This document shows, one piece after another, positions 7,206 through 13,818 of a DNA stretch of 13,818 nucleotides; within the stretch, counting starts at the first letter, position 1; the number at the start of each line of letters is the position of its first letter. The notes under the pieces are model-generated. The model was not told the DNA's origin, searched no databases, and worked only from the letters and a program-made list of their open reading frames with translations. The DNA is taken from NCBI GenBank assembly GCA_029933755.1, contig JAOZNO010000022.1:1-13818 (forward strand), given 5' to 3'. The position numbers and the translations under genes are program-made. The stretch is from Bacteroidales bacterium (GTDB lineage: Bacteria; Bacteroidota; Bacteroidia; Bacteroidales; NBLH01).

Positions 7206-7290
7206 CACAGATTCACAGATTAAAAAAATCAATTTTATTGATTTTCACAAAAAAACAAGCAAAGCTTGTTTTAGAATCTGTGAATCGGTG
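7206..7290. repeat. Cloverleaf-like inverted-repeat element
   Basis: Outer arms 7206-7221 and 7275-7290 pair over 16 bp with one mismatch (CACAGATTCACAGATT against AATCTGTGAATCGGTG). Two perfect hairpins lie inside: AAAATCAAT/ATTGATTTT (7225-7233, 7237-7245; loop TTT) and AACAAGC/GCTTGTT (7254-7260, 7264-7270; loop AAA). The whole folds as a three-way junction. From memory, related 'AATCTGTGAATC' arms occur as dispersed intergenic repeats in Bacteroidota. Together with the palindrome at 7175-7188 and the terminator, it accounts for most of the 307-bp spacer 7090-7396, in which I see no gene. Confidence 0.75.
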
Positions 7291-7350
7291 GCATTTTTTT
7301 GACAACTAGGTGGCTGAGTAGTTACGTTTGACTTATAAAAAATATGAAGT

Positions 7351-7383
7351 AAAAAACCACGCTCAAAGAGTGTGGTTTTTTTT
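7351..7383. terminator. Bidirectional intrinsic terminator
   Basis: AAAAAA, then CCACGCTC, loop AAA, GAGTGTGG, then eight T. The stem is 8 bp with one G-T pair. A-run and T-run flank both sides, so it works on either strand. It lies 14 bp after the end of the - strand histidine kinase and also caps the + strand six-gene array. Confidence 0.9.
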
Positions 7384-7396
7384 ATGTAGTAATAAA

Positions 7397-9376
7397 TTAC
7401 ACAACCTTATCCTGTCCAATATTAGGGATAGATATTGTAAAACTAGTTCCTTTATCGACTTCAGATTCTACTAGTATATTTCCATTCAAAATGTCAACTA
7501 AATTTCTTACAATGGACAGTCCTAATCCTGTACCCCGGTATAATTTTTCTGAGTTCTCTATTTTAACAAAACTCTCAAAAATAGTACTGATTTCTTCACG
7601 TTCAATACCAATTCCTGTATCGACCAATTTAAAAATAACTTCACCATTACCCTTTGTATAAGACAGTTTTATATTACCTTTTTCAGTATATTTTATTGCA
7701 TTTTCAATTAATTGATAGAGAATGATAAGTATTTTATCTTTATCTGAGTTTATTTTTTCTTGTGGGTTTTTAATATTCTCAAAATGAATAGAGATGTGAT
7801 TTTTCTTTTTCTTTTCTCTTAATTGAAGAGAATTAATGTAAAGTTCATCAAATAGATCTTTAACCAAGAAATAATTAGTAGAAATTTTTATTTGTTGAGC
7901 CTGAATTTGAGACATTTCAATGATATTATCAATTAGCTTTAATAATTCATTTATATGTTTGTCAATAATCTCAATATATTTATAATTTGGGTCGTTATCA
8001 TTATAAGAAAGAAGCTGTGCAAAACCTACTATTGCATTCATTGGTGTGCGTACTTCATGTGAAATATTTTTTAAAAATAAAGCTTTTAGCCTGTTGCTCT
8101 CCTCAGCTTTTTTCAAGGCTATCTCAAGATCCTTGGTCTTTTTATCAATAAGCTCTTGTAAATTTTCTTTGTGTGTGTTTAGCTCCTCATTTTGTTGAGT
8201 AATTTCTTCATTTTGTTGCTTTATTTCTTCATTTTGATATACTATTTGTTTATTTTTTTTAAGAATTTCGTTTGTATAAGTCTTTATTTTTACCTGATTT
8301 TTAATCAATAAAATAATAATCAGAATAAGAAGAAATAATGCAATACTTACAGATATGTAAATGATTTTATGCCAACTGAGTTTTTCTTTGTTTATTTTAT
8401 TTTCGTTTTCTATATGCTGTAAATTTTGTAGCGATTCATAAAGTATGGAGTTATCCTTATTCTCTTCTGATAGAATACTGTCATTTAATGAAGCATATTT
8501 TTGTAAATAAATATTGGCTTGCTCAAATTTCCTTTGTTCCTGATAAATATCTGACATTAACTTAAAGGCTGTAATAAGTCTTTTAGGTGAATAAGAGGCA
8601 GTTTCTATTTGAATTGTTCTATTTAAATACATTTCAGCTGATTTGTAATTTCCTTTTTTTTGATAGGACTTTGCTAAATATAAATAAGTACCCGAATCAA
8701 GAAACTTGTGATCAATAAACCGTTGATATTTTAAGGATTTTTCCAAATAGTAAATTGCAGAATCATATTCATTTGATAAATAAGCAAGTTCAGCAAAGTT
8801 TACATAATTTATTGCCAGGTTCAGTGTGTCTTTTATTTCTCTACCTATTTGAATGGATCGTTCAAAGTATTGTTTGGCTTTTATATAATTGCTCTTTTCA
8901 CGGAAAAGATTACCTAAGCTTATGTAAATATCTGCAATACTTTTTTTTTCTTTGGTTTTATAGGCAAGCTTTAATCCAATAGAATAAAAATGTTGCGATT
9001 TTTCATATAGTTTTAATTTTCTGTAAGAAATACCAATTTTCCGGTAAAGCTTAATTAATTGTGTTGTGTCAGAAACATTAGTATATAAATTAGTACAACT
9101 GGAGTAATAGTATATGGCTTTATTAAAATTGCCGCTAAGGTAAAAAGAGGTGGCAATACGCAAATTGAGCTCAAACTGAAGTGAGTCACTTATGATTTCA
9201 TTAAAATTATTTATAATTTCTATATAAGAAGTAATGGCAGAATTATAATTGCCACCTTCGTAAAACTTGTTGGCAACTGTTATATTTAGTTTGAGTTTTT
9301 CCGTTTCTATATCTTGTGCATATAAAAAAGAAGAACTAATAACTACAAGTAGATATAATAAAGCAAGTTTTTTCAT
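7397..9376 (-). CDS. TPR-containing sensor histidine kinase
   Basis: Protein of 659 aa from ATG 9376; a TTG start at 9394 would put six polar residues ahead of the signal peptide MKKLALLYLLVVISSSFLYA. Periplasmic residues about 25-325 are TPRs (for example AKQYFERSIQIGREI, YLAKSYQKKGNYKSA). A single membrane helix lies at about 335-358. A heptad coiled coil of QQNEEI units follows, then HisKA with H439 in NISHEVRTPMNAI, and HATPase_c with N-box LIENAIKYT (about 562), DTGIG, IFESF and GTGLGL (about 615). It autophosphorylates in response to a signal sensed through the periplasmic TPRs. There is no receiver or output domain and no response regulator gene in the window, so its partner is elsewhere. 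It is divergent from the triheme cytochrome gene. A promoter-like TATAC-TTTG on the - strand near 9444-9452 is off consensus by one base. Confidence 0.93.
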   Translation of the reverse strand: MKKLALLYLLVVISSSFLYAQDIETEKLKLNITVANKFYEGGNYNSAITSYIEIINNFNEIISDSLQFELNLRIATSFYLSGNFNKAIYYYSSCTNLYTNVSDTTQLIKLYRKIGISYRKLKLYEKSQHFYSIGLKLAYKTKEKKSIADIYISLGNLFREKSNYIKAKQYFERSIQIGREIKDTLNLAINYVNFAELAYLSNEYDSAIYYLEKSLKYQRFIDHKFLDSGTYLYLAKSYQKKGNYKSAEMYLNRTIQIETASYSPKRLITAFKLMSDIYQEQRKFEQANIYLQKYASLNDSILSEENKDNSILYESLQNLQHIENENKINKEKLSWHKIIYISVSIALFLLILIIILLIKNQVKIKTYTNEILKKNKQIVYQNEEIKQQNEEITQQNEELNTHKENLQELIDKKTKDLEIALKKAEESNRLKALFLKNISHEVRTPMNAIVGFAQLLSYNDNDPNYKYIEIIDKHINELLKLIDNIIEMSQIQAQQIKISTNYFLVKDLFDELYINSLQLREKKKKNHISIHFENIKNPQEKINSDKDKILIILYQLIENAIKYTEKGNIKLSYTKGNGEVIFKLVDTGIGIEREEISTIFESFVKIENSEKLYRGTGLGLSIVRNLVDILNGNILVESEVDKGTSFTISIPNIGQDKVV

Positions 9377-9542
9377 CGCATTGAATCTACCCAAAAATAG
9401 TAAAAATTTATTAAATATTTGTTGTAAGAATGTTTACCTGTGACAAAGTATAAAAAAAAGTGCAAGTTTTATAATAAAATTGTGTCTATATTAAAAACAC
9501 ATATATAAAGATGTGAATATGTTAATAGTAAAATTAAATATA

Positions 9543-10715
9543 ATGAGAGTTTTATCGATAATATTAGTTTCAATAGTTTTTTTATCATCGTGTAGTCAGT
9601 CAAATGATTCTGTAAGCGAATCAGTTGTGGATAATAAACTTTATTTAACAGCAGGATTAAATTATGAACAAGCTGAAGCAGAAAAATTATATACTGGAAA
9701 ATGTATGATTTGTCATGGAGTTGGTACTTCTGAAGAAACGGCCATTGCACCCCCTATGGCTTCTATCAAAAGAAGATATTTGAGAGAGTTTCGCTCAAAA
9801 GAAGATTTTGTGAAAGGAATGGTTTCATTTAGTGAAAATCCAACTGATGACAAAGCCATGATGTTTAATGCAATGGCTACCTTTAATGTAATGCCCAAAC
9901 TTGGATATAAAAAAGAAGAATTGGTGAAAATAGCAGCATTTATTTTCGATACAGAAATTATAATGCCTGATTGGCATGAAAATCATGGAGGAAGGGGTGA
10001 GGGAAGAAGTTCCGGAAGAAATAGAAGTCAGCTAAGTAATAAACCTGAGAAAAAGCTTGAAAATACAGCAGAAACTTTGTTAAATAGTAAATGTGTTATT
10101 TGTCATCAGAATTCTGAAGGGCAAACGAGTGCAATTGCACCACCCTTAACAGAACTTATTAGTACCTACAAAGAAAAATATAAGACACAAGGAGCATTTT
10201 CAGCGGCTGTATTAAAATTTGTAAATAATCCGCAAAAAGAAAATTCTTTGATGCCTGAATCGATAGAGCAATACAATCTAATGCCAAAATTAAACTATGC
10301 AACTAAAGACGTAGAACTTATTGCAAAATACTTGTTTGGAACAGATAGTAAAAAAATAGAAATACAGCTTGTAGAAAATAAGAAAAATATCATTTCTGAA
10401 AAGCTAAGTCCGGAAGGTGTTTATAATGCCAGATGCAAAATTTGCCATAATATTGATGTTCCCCGAAATGAATTATTGGCAGCACCAATGGTCAATATCA
10501 AAAGAAAGTATTTACGGGTATACAGAAGTAAAGAAGATTTTATTGAGGGAATAGTAGACTTTACCCGATCACCTGAGCAAGGAAAAGCAATGATGTTTGG
10601 TGCCTTAAAAGAGTTTGAACTTATGCCTAAGCTAAATTACAGCGATGAAGAACTAAAAATAGCTGCGGAATATATTTTTTATACTAAATTTGAAAAACCA
10701 AGGTGGTGTGATTAA
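9543..10715 (+). CDS. Triheme c-type cytochrome lipoprotein (three tandem monoheme domains)
   Basis: Protein of 390 aa from ATG 9543. A GTG at 9513 would add ten residues ahead of the lipoprotein signal MRVLSIILVSIVFLSSC, with lipobox LSSC. Three cytochrome c domains follow, with heme motifs C54MIC57H58, C184VICH188 and C298KICH302. Each is followed 59 residues after its His by a Met in MPKL(G/N)Y (M117, M247, M361), the likely sixth heme ligand. Domains 1 and 3 are close copies (IKR(R/K)YLR, YRSKEDF or FRSKEDF, KAMMF); domain 2 is more diverged. A Gly/Arg/Ser-rich linker (GGRGEGRSSGRNRS) separates domains 1 and 2. It would be anchored to a periplasm-facing membrane and carry electrons; partner enzymes are not in the window. 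No clear promoter or SD is visible. Confidence 0.92.
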   Translation: MRVLSIILVSIVFLSSCSQSNDSVSESVVDNKLYLTAGLNYEQAEAEKLYTGKCMICHGVGTSEETAIAPPMASIKRRYLREFRSKEDFVKGMVSFSENPTDDKAMMFNAMATFNVMPKLGYKKEELVKIAAFIFDTEIIMPDWHENHGGRGEGRSSGRNRSQLSNKPEKKLENTAETLLNSKCVICHQNSEGQTSAIAPPLTELISTYKEKYKTQGAFSAAVLKFVNNPQKENSLMPESIEQYNLMPKLNYATKDVELIAKYLFGTDSKKIEIQLVENKKNIISEKLSPEGVYNARCKICHNIDVPRNELLAAPMVNIKRKYLRVYRSKEDFIEGIVDFTRSPEQGKAMMFGALKEFELMPKLNYSDEELKIAAEYIFYTKFEKPRWCD

Positions 10716-11080
10716 GTAAGTTCTTATGAAAGAATTTGAATTGATAGTGATTAACCCGCATTATTCATGAATTTTCTTTACATGAACCTTTAGCTCGGCG
10801 ATAGCCAATCTAAATGCGTGAAATCCCGATTTATCTGCCCCGAACTTGATTCGGGGAACTCAGTTTTGGGTTAGCAAAACATAGTGAACCTTAATCGCTA
10901 TCTTCGATAGTAATAATTCATGCTAAAACAAGTGATACTTAGATTTGGTTTAGTTAAATTTTAATAACAAATTTCATAACGTGTTGATAATGTGTTTTTA
11001 ATCTGGTAGATTGCTGGTGAACGGTGAATTGTGTGGGCTAATTCAGAACACGCTTGTTTCTTTTTTATGAAAAATGCTTT
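10716..11080. other. Intergenic spacer with possible degenerate repeat element
   Basis: Noncoding stretch of 365 bp between the cytochrome and DUF4833 genes, which converge. It contains the hairpin at 10838-10856, CGATAGC/GCTATC-type complementary words (10798-10804 and 10907-10912) and AATTCATG-type words near both sides (CATGAATT at 10766, AATTCATG at 10915). Its base composition is richer in GC words than its neighbours. I think it is a dispersed intergenic repeat or the worn end of a mobile element, but no transposase frame is left. Confidence 0.35.
10838..10856. repeat. Perfect 7-bp hairpin
   Basis: CCCCGAA (10838-10844), loop CTTGA, TTCGGGG (10850-10856). It is a stable GC-rich hairpin 120 bp after the cytochrome stop without a T-run, so more like a REP unit than an intrinsic terminator. 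Confidence 0.65.
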
Positions 11081-11620
11081 TTATAATTGTGGGTTTATTT
11101 TTTCATATACCTTATTGCCTTTTTCTATTTCTTTTCCAAACAGCTCAATATATTTTACTTCTGGCCAAAATTCAGAGTTATCTGCATAAATGAACAAATG
11201 ATTCAATTCCGATAATTTATTATTTATCAGCGTATATATAATAGCTTTAAATGGTGCTATTTGCTTTAAAATAAAACTTCTTTTTTCATCAGCAACAAGC
11301 TTAACTTTGTATTGATTTTTAGATAATTCTACTTTTTTGCATTTTACACCATAAGCATATATTTTTTCAATTTTTCCTAATTCAGATTTTTGTCCATTTT
11401 TTTCATACTCAACCCAGTATACCTTTATTGGATTGTCTTCAATCAAAAAACCATCCTTATCAAAATTTGCATCGTAAATAATTGTGTTTTTATTCAGGTT
11501 ACGTTGGATATAAAACAATAACTTATTGGACTTAGTTGGAATTGGATATTCGCTTTCAGAATTACTATTAAATGATAATAAACCTAAAGAAGCAATTAAT
11601 AATGCAATTATTATTCTCAT
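11081..11620 (-). CDS. DUF4833-like exported protein
   Basis: Protein of 179 aa from ATG 11620; the preceding TTG codon is not needed. The signal peptide is MRIIIALLIASLGLLSF, with cleavage near residue 20. The body has LFYIQRNLNKNTIIYDAN, DNPIKVYWVEYEK, IEKIYAYGVKC and FKAIIYTLIN, the succession I associate with DUF4833 proteins of Bacteroidota. No catalytic motif is evident; the protein probably folds as a small periplasmic beta domain. It is monocistronic by spacing: it converges with the cytochrome gene on its 3' side, and 280 bp separate its start from the next - strand gene. Function is unknown. Confidence 0.75.
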   Translation of the reverse strand: MRIIIALLIASLGLLSFNSNSESEYPIPTKSNKLLFYIQRNLNKNTIIYDANFDKDGFLIEDNPIKVYWVEYEKNGQKSELGKIEKIYAYGVKCKKVELSKNQYKVKLVADEKRSFILKQIAPFKAIIYTLINNKLSELNHLFIYADNSEFWPEVKYIELFGKEIEKGNKVYEKINPQL

Positions 11621-11688
11621 CAATAATGTTAAATTATGTTCTTATTTTTAGCAGGTATTCCTTAATGTGGTAAGCTTTCTAAAATTTG

Positions 11689-11696
11689 CAAATATA
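11689..11696 (-). promoter_or_regulatory. Putative -7 element (TAnnTTTG)
   Basis: On the - strand the bases read TATATTTG, matching the Bacteroidota -7 consensus TAnnTTTG, about 70 bp before the DUF4833 start. No good -33 TTTG partner is present at the expected distance, so this is tentative. Confidence 0.35.
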
Positions 11697-11764
11697 AATT
11701 ACAGACCTCAGTAATTTTGATGGGCTTAATATTAAATTGCAAGTAGTTAATGGGGAATTTAAAT

Positions 11765-11823
11765 ATGGCTAAATTGTTAAATTATTAAAGAATAGTAATA
11801 TAGTCATATAACAATTTAACCAT
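11765..11823. repeat. Inverted repeat in spacer, with adjacent direct repeat
   Basis: Arms ATGGCTAAATTGTTA (11765-11779) and TAACAATTTAACCAT (11809-11823) pair over 15 bp with one mismatch and a 29-base loop. The word AACCATTTGTT then occurs twice, at 11818-11828 and 11837-11847. Together they occupy much of the spacer between the DUF4833 and DUF2147 genes. Confidence 0.6.
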
Positions 11824-11861
11824 TTGTTCTAAATTCAACCATTTGTTGCAATTCTTCTTTA

Positions 11862-11880
11862 AACTCTTTTTTTAAGAGTT
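11862..11880 (-). terminator. Weak hairpin downstream of the DUF2147 gene
   Basis: AACTCTT, loop TTTTT, AAGAGTT form a perfect 7-bp stem about 20 bp past the DUF2147 stop (reading the - strand). The strand has no T-run after it, so termination activity is uncertain. Confidence 0.35.
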
Positions 11881-11900
11881 CAGAATTATATTGAGTTTAT

Positions 11901-12320
11901 TTATATCTTTTTCCACACAAGTGTTTTCCAGAAAAAATATTTAGAACCCACTACTACAATTTCATTTTTCCTGATTTCGGTAACTTCTAGATTTAAAACC
12001 ATACCTTTTTCAGGGCCGTACATATTACCATTTACCCATTGATTTTCTTTTTGGTCATATTCTAAATCTTTGATAAGAACCATTCCTATTAAAGGACGGT
12101 TTCGTTTCGATTTATCCGGGTTTTTAATATCTGTTGTTCGACCATTTTCATATCCATTTAAGGCTATTATTTTCCCAAAATATTTCCCATTACGCTTAAA
12201 TATTTCAACATCAAGTTTATTGGGTAAATGATATTTGCCAATTACATCATCAGCTTGTTGCGCAAATGTAAAAGTTGTGGAAAATAGAATTAAAAATAGA
12301 GTTAATTTTATATTATACAT
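11901..12320 (-). CDS. DUF2147 family exported protein
   Basis: Protein of 139 aa with signal peptide NIKLTLFLILFSTTFTFAQQ. Mature sequence matches DUF2147: an opening 'D-x-I-G-K-Y' strand, VEIFKRNGKYFGKIIAL, DIKNPDKSKRNRPLIGMVLI (the family's D-x-x-NPD...R..lG block), WVNGNMYGPEKGMVLN (W..G.iYdP..G) and a final FWKTLVWKKI. These are small periplasmic beta-rich proteins of unknown function, possibly lipocalin-like binders. Length is normal for the family. It stands alone, with 347 bp of noncoding DNA upstream and no recognisable promoter. Confidence 0.87.
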   Translation of the reverse strand: MYNIKLTLFLILFSTTFTFAQQADDVIGKYHLPNKLDVEIFKRNGKYFGKIIALNGYENGRTTDIKNPDKSKRNRPLIGMVLIKDLEYDQKENQWVNGNMYGPEKGMVLNLEVTEIRKNEIVVVGSKYFFWKTLVWKKI

Positions 12321-12427
12321 AATATTGTTATTTTAATTTAATGAGTTGCAATTTAAAATGTTGCGGATTAAATAATAAAGTATGAATTTTGAAAGCTATA
12401 TAAAAAACAAGCAGGTGCATAACAACT

Positions 12428-12463
12428 ATGTTAATTTGCTGATTATTAGCTTGTAATTAACAT
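12428..12463. repeat. Hairpin with perfect 9-bp arms
   Basis: ATGTTAATT (12428-12436) pairs with AATTAACAT (12455-12463). The 18-base loop holds the quasi-palindrome GCTGATTATTAGC (12438-12450). Confidence 0.6.
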
Positions 12464-12472
12464 TTGACGGCA

Positions 12473-12599
12473 CTCCGATAAGTGTCGGTGTGAGTATTTC
12501 TGCAAAAATCAAACAATAATATCATCTCGTAATCAGATAATTAGCAGATTCACGCCGACACTAAAACACATAAATTTGAGTATTTTAGACTTTTCGGAG
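12473..12599. repeat. Nested inverted repeats
   Basis: An outer pair CTCCGA (12473-12478) / TCGGAG (12594-12599) encloses an inner pair AGTGTCGGTGTGA (12481-12493) / TCACGCCGACACT (12550-12562), 13 bp with one mismatch. A further word, TGTGAGT (12489-12495), is complementary to ACTCACA (12603-12609). The symmetry suggests a structured RNA or a repeat element. Confidence 0.6.
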
Positions 12600-12667
12600 C
12601 AGACTCACATTTTATTTGTTTAATAAGTTGCTTTGCACCTTTTCTAACTAGACTTTATTATCAAATA

Positions 12668-13818
12668 CTAAAAACTATATTTTATCTTTGTATATATCAT
12701 AGAGTTATCTCCATATTGTCCAAACCTTCCTGCTTCATCACCAACAAAAATATTTGAACCCAGCAAGAATGAGAACCCGTCAGCAAAATCATAAGTAATT
12801 CTCGGACGAATCAGCGCATCTTCATATGTTAAACCAATGTATGAAAATAATTCAAGATGAAGCGTTTCTCCTAACATATCATAACGTGCTAATACAGTCA
12901 TTGTATTTTCAGCTTCAGGGTTGTCAATATATTCATCGTAATCCATAATATACTGCTGAATAAACTGACTACTAAACATCACTCCACCAATGCTAAAATC
13001 TACACCAATTAAATAATGTAAATAATCTTTTTGAACAGTAGCATCTGCTGCAAATGGATCAGCAGTTTGAAAATATTTCCCCTTATAATACGCAGCTTCA
13101 CCACGAAGAATAACTCCTTTAATATCAGTACTGAAGGAACCACCAGCCAAATATAATCTATGATGTTCAGGAGTCACGTTTAAACCAACAAGAACTGGTG
13201 AACCTGAACTCATGTCAAATTCTTTTTCAATATGCATGGTGGGGTTTGCATCCCAAATGTAGCCTCCCATAATCTCAAAATCAATAGCAGAATTAATTGC
13301 TGTGAATTTTCCCAATATTTCACTATTTTCCATACTGGCATTTACTTTTGATTTTGACCAATCAAAAGTGGCCGGGGCTGGAAAATCAGGTGCTACATAC
13401 CATATTGATCCTGATGCTGGTCGTATTGTTGGTGCAAAAATAGGTTTCCATATTAATTCTAATGTGTTATTACCCAAATAATAATCAAATTTAACAGCAG
13501 TAACACCAACACGAATTTCATCAAAATCAGGCAATAAAAATTCAGTTAAATTTAATGGCGAAACCACATCGGTAATAAACACCCCATCTGCTTTTCCCCA
13601 AACAACCTGTTGCTTACCAATTCGAATATCGAAATTGTCAAAATACAGATCCATATAGGCTTCCCGTAAACGTAAATCAAAACTGTCTGTACCATAAAGA
13701 AAAATCATTGGATTTACTTTAAAGGCTATTTTTTCACCACTCTTTTCAAAATTTACATTAAACGTATTTTGAATTATTGCAAAATCACCACTATCATATA
13801 AAACACCTAAATAGTTTC
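12668..13818 (-). CDS. Outer-membrane porin-like beta-barrel, DUF1302-like (5' truncated by window edge)
   Basis: The frame is open from the right edge (upstream codons read NYLGVLYDSGDFAIIQ), so the ATG at 13708 is internal. At least 383 residues are present. Features are alternating amphipathic strands, RLREAYMDLYFDNFDIRIGKQ, QQVVWGKADGVFITDVVSPL, an EIRVGV strand, and a final YTKIKYSF with terminal Phe, typical of BAM-assembled barrels. The 'RIGKQxVxWGKADG...D..SPLNLTEF' block resembles DUF1302-type porins, in which a strand with G-(R/K)-Q-x-x-W-G precedes a plug-like segment. Substrate is unknown. The signal peptide lies outside the window. No neighbour shares an operon with it inside the window. 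Confidence 0.75.
   Translation of the reverse strand, partial: NYLGVLYDSGDFAIIQNTFNVNFEKSGEKIAFKVNPMIFLYGTDSFDLRLREAYMDLYFDNFDIRIGKQQVVWGKADGVFITDVVSPLNLTEFLLPDFDEIRVGVTAVKFDYYLGNNTLELIWKPIFAPTIRPASGSIWYVAPDFPAPATFDWSKSKVNASMENSEILGKFTAINSAIDFEIMGGYIWDANPTMHIEKEFDMSSGSPVLVGLNVTPEHHRLYLAGGSFSTDIKGVILRGEAAYYKGKYFQTADPFAADATVQKDYLHYLIGVDFSIGGVMFSSQFIQQYIMDYDEYIDNPEAENTMTVLARYDMLGETLHLELFSYIGLTYEDALIRPRITYDFADGFSFLLGSNIFVGDEAGRFGQYGDNSMIYTKIKYSF

Larger units (their letters stand above)
12321..12667. other. Intergenic spacer with strong secondary structure, no gene seen
   Basis: Between the DUF2147 start and the porin-like stop, both on the - strand. It holds the hairpin 12428-12463 and the nested inverted repeats 12473-12599, listed separately. 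No open frame with a family signature was found. The hairpins may end transcription from the porin-like gene. Confidence 0.5.

Noticed and set aside
8178..8240. Short near-repeats in DNA within the kinase gene, considered as a repeat element
   Set aside because: They encode the heptad QQNEEI coiled-coil linker common in TPR histidine kinases, so they are explained by protein structure.
8755..8982. Forward frame inside the histidine kinase TPR region
   Set aside because: Antisense shadow of well-supported TPR coding.
9469..9898. Two reverse frames (9469-9750 and 9713-9898) across the cytochrome start
   Set aside because: Antisense to the lipoprotein signal and the first CxxCH domain; hydrophobic appearance comes from AT-rich codons.

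Overview
The window is AT-rich DNA that looks like a member of the Bacteroidota. The starts mostly lack Shine-Dalgarno sites, outer-membrane proteins end in a C-terminal aromatic residue, and the gene families (TPR histidine kinase, DUF4833, DUF2147, YaiO-like barrel) are common in that phylum. Nearly every spacer carries a palindromic intergenic repeat. Taxonomy below phylum cannot be read from the sequence alone.

Left part (1-7089, all + strand): a six-gene array. It starts with the C-terminal end of a protein resembling a PqqD/RRE peptide chaperone. Next are an ATP-grasp ligase and a fold-III PLP decarboxylase related to DAP/ornithine decarboxylases, which has an N-terminal extension resembling a RiPP leader (Y-x-x-P-x-I). 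Then come a urea-transporter-family channel fused to an M23/LytM metallopeptidase and an extra C-terminal domain, a TPR plus outer-membrane beta-barrel protein, and a secreted TPR protein. The last three genes overlap by 13-14 bp, so they are translationally linked. I infer an envelope-spanning system: cytoplasmic ligation and decarboxylation of an amino acid or peptide, an inner-membrane channel with a wall-facing peptidase, and an outer-membrane barrel with a TPR partner. ATP-grasp plus PLP decarboxylase recalls the BtrJ/BtrK pair of butirosin biosynthesis, which acts on a carrier-bound amino acid. The substrate here is unknown. This array is the most interesting part of the window.

Middle part (7090-10715): a repeat-rich spacer with a cloverleaf-like inverted repeat and a bidirectional terminator, then a TPR sensor histidine kinase on the - strand. 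Divergent from it is a lipoprotein cytochrome c built from three tandem monoheme domains with identical CxxCH-to-Met spacing.

Right part (10716-13818): ordinary envelope genes, all on the - strand. They are a DUF4833 protein, a DUF2147 protein and the 3' part of a porin-like beta-barrel (DUF1302-like), separated by spacers of roughly 280-370 bp that hold inverted repeats. No tRNA, rRNA, CRISPR array or complete insertion sequence was recognised.
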